A stretch of DNA of 11,343 nt from JAHFUI01 sp041485905 (GCA_041485905.1 JBGPKK010000148.1:1-11343), one strand, 5' to 3'. Positions 1-6,114 are shown, numbered from the stretch's first letter. The notes: generated from the letters alone by a model not told the origin. Made by a program: numbers and translations.

Positions 1-509
1 CGCGCGTTCTCGCCGTCCCGGTCGTCGGACACGACGAGGACGTAGCTCGCGAGCGTCATGCCTTCCCAGCAGAAGAGGAAGGTCAGCGCGTCGCCGGCGC
101 AGCAGAGGAACGCCATGCAGCCCAGGAACACGTTCAGCGCAAGCCCCTGCGCCGCCTGCCGCGCCGATCCTGCATCGGGCGAGTGCGCGCGAAGATACGC
201 CGGACCGTAGATGGCTGCCGCGACGGCCACCAGCGAGATGACGAAGAGGAAGTAGGCCGAAAGCCCGTCCACCGAGAGCGAGAGCCGGGCGAACGGGAAG
301 AGGACCGGGAGCCCCAGGGTCAGCGTACGGCCCGGGACGCCCAGAAGAACGCCGAGTGAAACGCCGATGCCGGCCACGGCTCCTGCAAGCGCGGCCAGGT
401 GAGCCACGGCGAGGGCAAATCGGCTCGACCAGCGCGCCAGCAACAGGGACGAAAGCGCGCCTGCCCCGTAGCACGCAGCCATCAGACTTGGACCCGAATC
501 GACGTGCAC
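1..509 (-). CDS. HyfB/HycC/NuoL-like proton-antiporter membrane subunit (partial, N-terminal part)
   Basis: About 169 residues of a very hydrophobic protein are visible; the gene continues beyond the left edge. Motifs typical of the proton-conducting subunit of hydrogenase-4/formate hydrogenlyase-type complexes (HyfB, HycC; relatives of NuoL and MrpD) can be read: VDGLSAYFLFVISLVA, then an IYGPAYL turn, then LTFLFCWEGMTLASYVLVVSDD. The Glu in CWEGMTL matches the conserved membrane Glu of TM5 that is needed for proton transfer in this family. The start is chosen as GTG at 509 because GGAG lies 9 nt upstream (519-522); an in-frame ATG at 482 has no Shine-Dalgarno sequence. The protein would sit in the cytoplasmic membrane of an energy-converting complex. 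The rest of that operon is outside the window, so whether the complex is a group 4 hydrogenase or a hydrogenase-free relative cannot be told. Confidence 0.82.
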   Translation of the reverse strand, partial: MHVDSGPSLMAACYGAGALSSLLLARWSSRFALAVAHLAALAGAVAGIGVSLGVLLGVPGRTLTLGLPVLFPFARLSLSVDGLSAYFLFVISLVAVAAAIYGPAYLRAHSPDAGSARQAAQGLALNVFLGCMAFLCCAGDALTFLFCWEGMTLASYVLVVSDDRDGENA

Positions 510-972
510 GTCGCCCCACTCCGGTCGGCGCGACACCTCCGAACGGCCCGCCCTCACCGCGGCGGGTACTCGACGTGAGGCCGCCCCGACCGCGGCGACC
601 GCGCGCCCATCCTACACCCAGCACGCTGCGGCGACGCGTCAACGTGCGACGGCAATCAGAAACGCCGACAGGAGGTTACCGGCTAAAATCAACAACAATT
701 CAGTTGCGAGGTTTTACGCAGGAGGCATGAGTGGGCCGCAGCGCGTCCGCATCACTGTTCGGCGGGGCCGGTAACCGATCTGCATATCAAGAGCGGCATT
801 CAGGGGGCCATGATCGCGTATCCACGCAATGCGCCACTTCGGCCGGCGCGGCATGAAAGGACGTGACGCCGCTCGCCCTATACTGTCGAGCTGCCGCCGC
901 CAGGTCGCGATCTGGTTCCAACTCGCTGACGCCTGGACCACGGGCCCGGTTCGGCGCAGGTGACGGTGTCCG
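510..972. other. Gene-poor stretch, no supported gene
   Basis: This stretch separates the antiporter gene from the small minus-strand gene at 973-1215. The reading frames here show no recognisable motif. An AGGAGG occurs at 720-725, but the following ATG (727) is only one base away and opens a 15-codon frame, so it is not called. The region just upstream of the antiporter gene (about 600-720) is somewhat more AT-rich and could hold its promoter, but no pair of boxes with normal spacing was found. Confidence 0.5.
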
Positions 973-1215
973 TTAGAGCCGGTCGGAGCCGCGACGAACT
1001 GTATTGATGCGCTGCTGGATGTCGGCCAGCGTTCGCTCCTGTTCGCGCAATGAAGCGAGCGCTTCCCCCACGCGTCCGTACATCGTCGCGTCCGACAGGG
1101 CACCCTCCTGCATCGCGATCAGCGTCTGTCGAGTCCTGTACATGCTAAACATCAGGTCGTTCAGCTTCGAGTCCAGAAACGCCAACAGGTCGCGTATAGA
1201 ACCGGCAGACTCCAC
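973..1215 (-). CDS. Small predicted helical protein of unknown function (80 aa)
   Basis: No family is recognised. The 80-residue product is rich in Leu, Ala, Glu, Gln and Arg, has no membrane segment and no cysteine, and should fold mostly as helices. The second half (VGEALASLREQERTLADIQ, then RINTVRRG) has the heptad-like spacing of a coiled coil. Codons are mostly GC-ending, unlike the alternative frames of the same stretch. The start must be GTG at 1215 or further inside, because an in-frame TAA lies one codon upstream of it; no good Shine-Dalgarno sequence is present, which lowers confidence. It is not closely linked to a neighbour: the antiporter gene starts about 460 bp downstream and the methyltransferase gene ends about 340 bp upstream. 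Confidence 0.5.
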   Translation of the reverse strand: MESAGSIRDLLAFLDSKLNDLMFSMYRTRQTLIAMQEGALSDATMYGRVGEALASLREQERTLADIQQRINTVRRGSDRL

Positions 1216-1518
1216 GGCTTATCGTTCTTCGGGAACCGTTGCGACGCGTCTGGACGCCGCTGTCGACCGGATTGGCTCAGAATCGATCGCGTGTCCTACA
1301 CTCGCGCACATGCCGATGGGAACCCGACCGGACGAGCAAGCGGCGTTGTGGGTCTCGACATCGGAGCTGCCGAAGGCGGCGGCCGCAGAGGGCGCCGACT
1401 CGGCGCCCTCCACCTTCTGCAAGGAACGTCACCTTAGTAAACGAGCGGCCTATCGTGGCTGCCGGATACGCACAAAACAGACTGCATTGATTTGGGCGGG
1501 CGGTCGGCCGCGACTACT
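1216..1518. other. Gene-free stretch
   Basis: No convincing gene lies here. A 67-codon minus-strand frame (1219-1422) has low-complexity Ala/Ser composition and no ribosome binding site, and is not called. The stretch lies between the 80-aa gene and the AT-rich palindrome that follows the methyltransferase gene. Confidence 0.5.
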
Positions 1519-1546
1519 ACATGATAATATCTACATATTATCATGT
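1519..1546. repeat. Perfect 12-bp AT-rich inverted repeat with 4-nt spacer
   Basis: The left arm ACATGATAATAT (1519-1530) and right arm ATATTATCATGT (1535-1546) are exact reverse complements around the spacer CTAC. It is an AT-rich island in GC-rich DNA, 13 bp past the stop codon of the methyltransferase gene. No T-run follows on either strand, so a classical intrinsic terminator is not supported. The heptamers TGATAAT and ATTATCA resemble Fur-box half-sites but are spaced too widely for a normal Fur box. An operator for a dimeric regulator or the footprint of a mobile element are the other options; the sequence alone does not decide. Confidence 0.8.
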
Positions 1547-1550
1547 CAAG

Positions 1551-1574
1551 GTACCGCGATTACCGTACCGCGAT
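1551..1574. repeat. Two 10-bp direct repeats, 14-bp period
   Basis: GTACCGCGAT occurs at 1551-1560 and again at 1565-1574. The second copy covers the last codons of the methyltransferase gene and the first copy lies just past its stop codon. It may be a small local duplication next to the AT-rich palindrome. No function can be assigned. Confidence 0.6.
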
Positions 1575-2273
1575 CAGCGCGCCAACGCTGCGCTTCTTCC
1601 TCCAGAGGCGGAGCCCGTTGGGCATTTCGTCGTCGACACGGATCTGCTGATAGCTTGCCGGTACCCGGCCGCCGAACCCGTTGTACGTGAGGACGCAGGT
1701 CCCGACGCGCGCGCGCTGCAAGAGGTCTTCCACTGCTGCGACGTCACGCGCGTGGCGCTTGTCGCTGAGTTCCAGCTCCCGATCGAAGTGGTCTCGTGAG
1801 CCGAAGCGGTACTCACCGAACGGGTTGTAGAGATAGTACGCGTCCGCGATGGGAGTGGCGATGTCGCCGAATGCGCCCTCGATGAAGCTGACGCGGTCGT
1901 CGACTCCGAACACCCGGGCAAGGGTTCGCGCCGAGGCGACAAGCCGCGATCGCTGCTCCAATCCTATGAAGTGGCAGTGACCGGCAAGCGCCGCGGCTAC
2001 GCAGAATTTTCCGGCGCCGGAGCCAATGTCGACGACCGTTCGAACATTGAGCTCGTCGAGCCACTCCGCGACGCGTTTCGCCACCCCGAGCGGCGTCCAG
2101 TACTGGCCGGAGACTACCCTCAGTTCGTCGGGAAGGAAGCGATCGAACGCGCGATCAGGCGGGCACCTCCCGGCTCGGAGCGCCTCGGCTACTCGCTGCG
2201 GTACAAATCGCAACGCCAGGTCGTCGACGGGTTCTCGGTCGCGGTCGAGAAAAGTCGAAACTTTGTTCGTCAT
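1560..2273 (-). CDS. Class I SAM-dependent methyltransferase
   Basis: This 237-residue cytoplasmic protein carries the Rossmann-fold methyltransferase signature. Motif I is VVDIGSGAGKF (residues 80-90), which binds S-adenosylmethionine; the acidic end of strand 2 is Glu106 in HFIGLEQ; and YLYNPFGEY (147-155) occupies the motif IV position. The preceding SGQYWTPLGVAKRVAEWL (55-72) is like the segment before motif I in related enzymes. LTYNGFGG (195-202) may shape the substrate side. The substrate is unknown. ATG 2273 is the only good start, although no clear Shine-Dalgarno sequence precedes it. It lies 88 bp downstream of the GNAT-like gene on the same strand and may be the last gene of that operon, with the AT-rich palindrome just beyond it. 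Confidence 0.82.
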   Translation of the reverse strand: MTNKVSTFLDRDREPVDDLALRFVPQRVAEALRAGRCPPDRAFDRFLPDELRVVSGQYWTPLGVAKRVAEWLDELNVRTVVDIGSGAGKFCVAAALAGHCHFIGLEQRSRLVASARTLARVFGVDDRVSFIEGAFGDIATPIADAYYLYNPFGEYRFGSRDHFDRELELSDKRHARDVAAVEDLLQRARVGTCVLTYNGFGGRVPASYQQIRVDDEMPNGLRLWRKKRSVGALIAVR

Positions 2274-2361
2274 TGGTATCTGGGCGAGTCAAGAAAAGCG
2301 TTCGTTACGAGCACCGTGACGCTCACCTGTAGGAACCGTCGATTGGGACAAGAAGGAGGCA

Positions 2362-2847
2362 CTAACTGGGCCGCCCGGACAAATTGTGGGCCCAAGTGAG
2401 GCCGTCGAGCTTCTTCTGAACCCACGCCCCGCACCGATCCGCGACGATCACGCTGTAACCGTGCACCTCGAAGCGAGCCGTCACCACATCGCCGTAGAGC
2501 AGGAACATGAGGCAATCCACACCCTCGTCGTATGCCACCATCTCGAGCGCGACAATCAGAGCATCTGTGACCCGTGCAGCGTCGGCAACAGGCAGTGTCC
2601 TATCCACCAGAAGCTCGTGGACCACGCGCACGTCGCTGGCCGCGCGCTTGTAGGCGGCGAGCCCCACTGGAACCGACTCGTGGGTGACGATCACCCAGTC
2701 TGATTCCCGGAAGTGGCGCGACCGGGCACGACTCAAACAGTGACCTGCACGCAGATAAGTCTCGCGCTCGAGCGACGACGCCCAGCCGTGCACAACTGCG
2801 ACGTCGAGCCCCTCGCAGCGGGAACTCGGTCGCGGCATTAGTGTCAT
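2362..2847 (-). CDS. GNAT-like acetyltransferase-fold protein
   Basis: The 161-residue product reads as a GCN5-related N-acetyltransferase fold. A beta strand SDWVIVTHESVPVGLAAYKR (49-68) is followed by VRVVHELLVDRTL (73-85), then a helix, then VDCLMFLLYGDVVTARFEVHGYSVI (110-134), which matches the usual end of the fold (V..FE..GY). The acetyl-CoA pyrophosphate loop, normally Q/RxxGxG/A, reads TLPVADAAR here and lacks its glycines, so acetyl-CoA binding is doubtful. The ATG directly follows the TGA of the upstream GH13 gene, and AGGAGG sits 5 nt before it inside the end of that gene, so the two are translationally coupled and probably work together. No substrate can be named. Confidence 0.6.
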   Translation of the reverse strand: MTLMPRPSSRCEGLDVAVVHGWASSLERETYLRAGHCLSRARSRHFRESDWVIVTHESVPVGLAAYKRAASDVRVVHELLVDRTLPVADAARVTDALIVALEMVAYDEGVDCLMFLLYGDVVTARFEVHGYSVIVADRCGAWVQKKLDGLTWAHNLSGRPS

Positions 2848-4395
2848 TCAGCCCTCCTGCGCGAATCGCCTCGCGGCGAATTTCCCGGCCACTGCAGCCG
2901 GGGCCTCAGTCTCTTCAGGTTGCGTACTGAGCACCCTGGCAGCCACATCGGACGACGACGATGGCCGGATCACGCGACGGCTCAGGAGCAACCAGAAACA
3001 CTCGTAGGGACCGAGCGTCACGGAATACGGGCCCGCACCAATGGGTCGAAACCTCGTACCGCCGAGGAGTTCGAGCGGTTGCGCGCCTGCGTACACACCC
3101 AGCGCGAGATCCACGGATTGCGCCTTGCCCGACAGGTTCGCGACAATGAGAATCCGCTCCTCACGGTGGCGACGAACGTAGGCCAGGATCGTCTCGTTTC
3201 GGGGCTCGAGAAAGTCGGTGGCGCCGTGGCCGAACGACGCATGATGCCGGCGAACCGCGATCAGTCGTCGCATCCAGTTGAACAACGAGGAGGGCTGCCG
3301 CTTCTGCGCCGCCACGTTGACGACCGGATACCCGTAGATCGGGCCGGCATTCGCTGGGACAGTCAGCCGTGCGGGATCGGCGAACGAGAAACCGGCGTTG
3401 CGGTCGCTCGACCACTGCATCGGCGTCCGCAGGCCGTTGCAGTCGTCAAGGTACACGTTGTCGCCCATGCCGATCTCATCCCCGTAGTAAATGACCGGAC
3501 TGCCCGGGAGTGAGAACATCAGCGCGTACGCCAGTTCGATACGCCGGCGATCGTTCTCGAACAACGGAGCCAATCGGCGGCGGATCCCTGTGTTGAACCG
3601 CATCCGGGGCTCCGGGGCGTAGGTTTCGTACGTCTCGTTCCGCTCGGAATCGGTGCACGACTCGAGGCTGAGTTCTTCGTGATGCCGCAAACACATCGCC
3701 CATTGGCAGGACGCGGGAATGTCCGTCGTTCGACGGAGAGCCTGCACGAGGCGTGTCCGGTTCTCGTGTTTCACTGCCATCAACAGCCGCGGCATGAAGC
3801 ACGCGTTGAAGGCCATGTGACACTGGTCGCCGCGTCCGAAGTACGCCGCGACATCATCAGGCGACCGATTCGCGGCCACAACGATCACGCGCTCCGCGTA
3901 GTGGTTGTCGATCAGCGCGCGCGTTTCTTTCACAATGGCGTGCGCTCCTGGCAGCTTCACGCCACCAGCTCGCTCGGGTCCCCCCAGAGTCGGCGCGGCG
4001 TCGATTGTGACGCCGTCCACGCCCGCGTCCAACCAATGCCGAATGGCTTTCTCGAAGGCGGCCCGCGCGGGGAGAAAATCGGCATCGAGCGCCTGGTCGG
4101 ACGTCTGATCGACAACCAGTTCGGTGATCACATGCATGCGACGAGCGTGTGCCTCGTGGACGAATCGCTCGAAATCCTGTGCAACGGACTTCGACGGGCT
4201 GGCTGCGGAGCCGTCCTGACCGAGCCAGCAGTGCTGCCAAGGACTGAGCACCAGCGCGGTCACGCCGAGTTCGCGAAGGTAGTGGAGCTTGTCGATGAGT
4301 CCCGGGAAGTCACCGATCCCGTCGCCGTTGCTGTCGTAGAAAGCACGGACGTCCACGTCGTACAGGATCGCGTCTTTGTACCAGTGGGAACTCAT
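2848..4395 (-). CDS. Trehalose-synthase-type GH13 protein, probably catalytically inactive
   Basis: The 515-residue protein follows trehalose synthase (TreS, maltose alpha-D-glucosyltransferase) along its length: WYKDAILYDVDVRAFYDSNG (5-24), GIGDFPGLIDKLHYLRELGV (26-45), AYFGRGDQCHMAFN (184-197), IRRRLAPLFENDRRRIEL (271-288), SLPGSPVIYYGDEIGMGDN (295-313), NGLRTPMQWSSDRNAGFS (320-337) and a C-terminal beta domain to about 470. The segment between strand 3 and the nucleophile strand is much shorter than in TreS, so domain B is essentially missing. The nucleophile Asp is kept (Asp132 in TIDAAP), but the invariant Arg two residues before it is Thr130, the acid/base Glu is Ala174 (VVAANRSP against LLAEANQWP), and the third Asp is Glu240 (RHHEEL against RNHDEL). 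The NH of region I has also gone (VVDQTSD). The Ser/Glu-rich tail (478-515) is extra. It reads as an intact pseudoenzyme with a binding, scaffold or regulatory role. Confidence 0.85.
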   Translation of the reverse strand: MSSHWYKDAILYDVDVRAFYDSNGDGIGDFPGLIDKLHYLRELGVTALVLSPWQHCWLGQDGSAASPSKSVAQDFERFVHEAHARRMHVITELVVDQTSDQALDADFLPARAAFEKAIRHWLDAGVDGVTIDAAPTLGGPERAGGVKLPGAHAIVKETRALIDNHYAERVIVVAANRSPDDVAAYFGRGDQCHMAFNACFMPRLLMAVKHENRTRLVQALRRTTDIPASCQWAMCLRHHEELSLESCTDSERNETYETYAPEPRMRFNTGIRRRLAPLFENDRRRIELAYALMFSLPGSPVIYYGDEIGMGDNVYLDDCNGLRTPMQWSSDRNAGFSFADPARLTVPANAGPIYGYPVVNVAAQKRQPSSLFNWMRRLIAVRRHHASFGHGATDFLEPRNETILAYVRRHREERILIVANLSGKAQSVDLALGVYAGAQPLELLGGTRFRPIGAGPYSVTLGPYECFWLLLSRRVIRPSSSSDVAARVLSTQPEETEAPAAVAGKFAARRFAQEG

Positions 4396-4425
4396 CGTTT
4401 CTCGATTCCGTCGCAGTGAGCCGGC

Positions 4426-4641
4426 TTAGTGCCCCAACGTGTGGACGGCCCGCTGCAGTATGCGAAACTCGCGCATGCACCGACCCGCCTTCTGGCGCTC
4501 GCCGGAAAGGAGGAAATAGTCAGACTGCTGCTCTGTAATTTCCGCGATGAGCGTGACCAACCCTGCGACGCCCAGTTGGGTGATGAGCATGGTGACCACG
4601 GGGACCAGGTCGCCTTCCTCAGCTCGCGACGACTTCATCAT
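4426..4641 (-). CDS. Small protein of unknown function (71 aa) upstream of the GH13 gene
   Basis: The frame stays open further upstream, but ATG 4641 is chosen because AAGGAG lies 6 nt before it, while upstream starts lack such a site. The product begins MMKSSRAEEGD, has a central hydrophobic stretch VPVVTMLITQLGVAGLVTLIAEI (about residues 13-35) that could be a membrane segment or a buried helix, and ends with a basic helix (GERQKAGRCMREFRILQR). No family is recognised. It ends 30 bp before the GH13 start codon on the same strand, so it is likely cotranscribed. Confidence 0.55.
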   Translation of the reverse strand: MMKSSRAEEGDLVPVVTMLITQLGVAGLVTLIAEITEQQSDYFLLSGERQKAGRCMREFRILQRAVHTLGH

Positions 4642-4657
4642 GCCCGTCTCCTTCGGT

Positions 4658-4882
4658 TCACACACCCCATCCATAGCCGTCAGGCTCTTCCTCAGGTCCA
4701 GGGTCCTCCACGAGCTCACAATCGCATCGCTGAGGAGGGGTCTCATCCGGTTCCGGCGCACCGGCCTGGGGCTGCTCCTGCAACGTGTGTTTCGCTGGGT
4801 GCTTCGACACGTGACCTTCCCCCCTCAGATGCGTCACCGACGATCGCCTCGCGGCTCCCTCGTCCTCATGGTGCGTCTTCAT
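4658..4882 (-). CDS. Doubtful small hydrophilic ORF (74 aa)
   Basis: The frame ends 16 bp before the start of the 71-aa gene on the same strand. Its product is hydrophilic and disorder-like: His-rich at the start (MKTHHEDEG), then Pro/Glu/Asp-rich (ELVEDPGPEEEPDGYGWGV). No domain or family is visible and the Shine-Dalgarno sequence is weak. The start lies just downstream of an AT-rich inverted repeat that could carry a promoter. It may be a real disordered protein or simply the leader region of the following genes. Confidence 0.35.
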   Translation of the reverse strand: MKTHHEDEGAARRSSVTHLRGEGHVSKHPAKHTLQEQPQAGAPEPDETPPQRCDCELVEDPGPEEEPDGYGWGV

Positions 4883-4896
4883 CGGGCGCTCACATG

Positions 4897-4930
4897 TTGC
4901 ATCTGATATATTGCAATACGTGCATATAAT
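4897..4930. promoter_or_regulatory. AT-rich operator or promoter-like site between arsR-type gene and following ORFs
   Basis: An AT-rich island interrupts GC-rich DNA here. TTGCA (4897-4901) and TGCAA (4912-4916) form an inverted repeat, and TGCA recurs at 4921-4924 followed by TATAAT. It lies between the stop of the ArsR-type gene and the downstream small ORFs. The pattern suits a regulator binding site or a second promoter for the downstream genes, but no pair of -35/-10 boxes with normal spacing on the minus strand stands out. Confidence 0.4.
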
Positions 4931-4962
4931 TGCCGCGCCACGCCTCTCCGCTGCCTGTCCGC

Positions 4963-5304
4963 TTACCCTCGACGGGCCTCTCGCTGCAGTTCGCGGAGCA
5001 TGCCCCGTGTGCTCATTAAATGGTTGTTGAAGATCTGGCGGGCCACGTCCAGCAGTTGCCCAATCAGAGGGTCTCGCAGCGCATAGCGGACGAACAAGCC
5101 TTCTTTTTCCGCCGCAACGATGCTCTGATTGCGGAGGACAACGAGTTGCTGGGAGACGATGGGCTGTTCGAGCCCTAACGCCTCCTGGAGCTCTTGGACG
5201 GTGCGCCCCCCGCGGACGAGGATTTCGAGGATTTGTATCCGCACGGGATGCGCCAATGCCCGAAAAAACTGCGCTTTAAAGGATTGGACGTGGCTCGTTG
5301 CCAT
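4963..5304 (-). CDS. ArsR/SmtB-family winged-helix regulator
   Basis: The 113-residue protein has the ArsR fold: FFRALAHPVRIQILEILV (13-30), TVQELQEALGLEQPIVSQQLVVLRNQ (35-60) with the recognition helix at PIVSQQLVVLR, and a beta wing at VAAEKEGLFVRYALRD (63-78). A final helix (80-110) would form the dimer interface. It has no cysteine at all, so the classical alpha3 metal site (ELCVCDL) is absent and metal sensing by that route is excluded. The frame is open far upstream, but the start ATG 5304 is chosen because it matches the usual family N-terminus and because the promoter at 5381-5409 would start transcription near 5374, inside the longer frame. Being first behind that promoter, it probably controls its own transcription and the genes downstream on the same strand. 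Confidence 0.85.
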   Translation of the reverse strand: MATSHVQSFKAQFFRALAHPVRIQILEILVRGGRTVQELQEALGLEQPIVSQQLVVLRNQSIVAAEKEGLFVRYALRDPLIGQLLDVARQIFNNHLMSTRGMLRELQREARRG

Positions 5305-5355
5305 CACTGCCCCGGCGTTCCGCCGAATCCCAAAACTCGTGCGAATCACACGTTT

Positions 5356-5376
5356 CATACGCTTGTATACGGTATG
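5356..5376. promoter_or_regulatory. Putative operator at the arsR-type transcription start
   Basis: CATAC (5356-5360) and GTATG (5372-5376) are perfect inverted arms, with a smaller palindrome GTATAC (5365-5370) inside. The element covers the expected transcription start and first bases of the ArsR-type mRNA, where a bound repressor would block RNA polymerase. Assignment to this regulator is an inference. Confidence 0.45.
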
Positions 5377-5390
5377 AGTTATTATATAGT
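5363..5390 (+). promoter_or_regulatory. Possible divergent promoter on the plus strand
   Basis: TTGTAT (5363-5368) and TATAGT (5385-5390) are separated by 16 bp. Transcription would start near 5397, about 30 nt before the ATG at 5428 that has a strong Shine-Dalgarno sequence. In an AT-rich island such boxes can arise by chance. Confidence 0.3.
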
Positions 5391-5409
5391 TATATTTATA
5401 TTGAGTCAA
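5381..5409 (-). promoter_or_regulatory. Strong sigma70-type promoter for the ArsR-type gene
   Basis: On the minus strand TTGACT (5409-5404) is followed after exactly 17 bp by TATAAT (5386-5381), a near-consensus housekeeping promoter. The expected start is near 5374, giving an untranslated leader of about 70 nt before ATG 5304. The inverted repeat 5356-5376 overlaps the expected start, consistent with repression there. Confidence 0.7.
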
Positions 5410-5427
5410 CCCGGGTCGGAGGGTCGC

Positions 5428-5970
5428 ATGCATCCCCGCGCGTCCGTCGTCCACCGTGGCACGCTGCTGTTGCGAATGCCAAACCGCGACGAGATTCGCG
5501 AGCCCGAGGGTGAGCACTTCGCAATCAAGAGCGGAATTGTCCACGAGACCGCATGCGTCGGGCCGGAAGACTGCTTTTGCTACATCTCTGTTGATCGCGC
5601 GGTTCGCACGTTTCTGATCGCGCGCGACGGCCGGACCCACGATGTGCAGATCGTGCTTGGAGACCAGCCGAAGCGCTCGCTTGACGTCCAGCGACTGACG
5701 TGGCTACCGAACGCGGATGACCGCCTGATCGCGGGAAGGCTCGATCGGGAGCTCCGGAATCAAGCCGCCGAGGTCCAGCGCGATCCTGACCGGGTCGACC
5801 AGTCCGCACAACACCAGCGCGCCGCGAGCTCGGGCGCAAAGGCCGGTGGCGGCCGCCAACGCATTCAAACCGGCACTGGAAACGTAATCGACCCCCGCCA
5901 GATCAATCACCAGCCGGGCGTCCCCCCGGCCGACGGCCTCGGCGACGGCGGCGCCAAGACTCACGGCTGA
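5428..5970 (+). CDS. Unrecognised plus-strand ORF, 3' half antisense to the STAS gene (doubtful)
   Basis: A 180-codon frame opens at ATG 5428 with GGAGG five bases upstream (5418-5422), the best ribosome binding site of this region, and a possible divergent promoter before it. Over its first 96 codons the base composition is coding-like: 73 of 96 third positions and 66 of 96 first positions are G or C, against 42 of 96 second positions. The product matches no family I recognise (examples: HRGTLLLRMPNRDEIREPEG, FCYISVDRAVRTFLIARDG). From 5704 on, the frame is antisense to the clearly real STAS gene, and that part has shadow-like composition rich in Gln, Asp and Arg. It may be a short divergent gene that now reads into its neighbour, a gene remnant, or chance: the opposite strand is also open here, in phase with both the STAS and the ArsR-type gene, and would give a similar compositional pattern. 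Confidence 0.25.
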   Translation: MHPRASVVHRGTLLLRMPNRDEIREPEGEHFAIKSGIVHETACVGPEDCFCYISVDRAVRTFLIARDGRTHDVQIVLGDQPKRSLDVQRLTWLPNADDRLIAGRLDRELRNQAAEVQRDPDRVDQSAQHQRAASSGAKAGGGRQRIQTGTGNVIDPRQINHQPGVPPADGLGDGGAKTHG

Positions 5971-6057
5971 GGCGGCACCAAGCCGACCGGCCAGGGCGAG
6001 GACGAGCACGCCGTCGAGGCGTTCCTCAACAATGCGTAGCGGCCACTTCAAATCCAT
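5704..6057 (-). CDS. STAS-domain protein (anti-sigma factor antagonist-like)
   Basis: The 117-residue product is a single STAS domain as in SpoIIAA/RsbV. It has an N-terminal beta part (VLVLALAGRLGAASAVSLGAAV, 17-38), then ARLVIDLAGVDYVSSAGLNAL (47-67), then a helix and a strand ALVLCGLVDPVRIALDLGGL (80-99). Ser61 in VSSAGL aligns with the serine that is phosphorylated by cognate kinase/anti-sigma proteins, so partner switching is possible. No kinase or phosphatase gene lies beside it in this window. It is divergent from the ECF sigma gene with a short shared upstream region. The start ATG 6057 has no strong Shine-Dalgarno sequence, but gives the normal domain length. Confidence 0.85.
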   Translation of the reverse strand: MDLKWPLRIVEERLDGVLVLALAGRLGAASAVSLGAAVAEAVGRGDARLVIDLAGVDYVSSAGLNALAAATGLCARARGALVLCGLVDPVRIALDLGGLIPELPIEPSRDQAVIRVR

Positions 6058-6114
6058 GCAAAAACCAGTAGGGCTGTCGGGCCGGGAACTATATCATCCG
6101 TGCCGCTGCCATTT

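Noticed and set aside
727..774. 15-codon plus-strand frame after AGGAGG
   Set aside because: The Shine-Dalgarno sequence is one base from the ATG, too close for normal initiation, and the product is too short to support.
714..1103. 129-codon minus-strand frame overlapping the 80-aa gene
   Set aside because: Arg/Ser/Trp-rich shadow composition, no recognisable motif, and it overlaps a frame with better codon pattern.
1219..1422. 67-codon minus-strand frame
   Set aside because: Low-complexity Ala/Ser/Val product, no ribosome binding site, no family.
1519..1546. Palindrome considered as an intrinsic terminator
   Set aside because: The stem is AT-rich and neither strand has a following T-run.
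3679..4419. 246-codon plus-strand frame opposite the GH13 gene
   Set aside because: His/Arg/Val-rich antisense shadow; the minus strand encodes a protein that aligns to trehalose synthase throughout.
5305..5640. N-terminal extension of the ArsR-type gene to GTG 5640
   Set aside because: It would translate through the AT-rich promoter and operator region, whose product (YKYNYIITHTVYK) is not protein-like, and the family starts near residue 113 of that frame.
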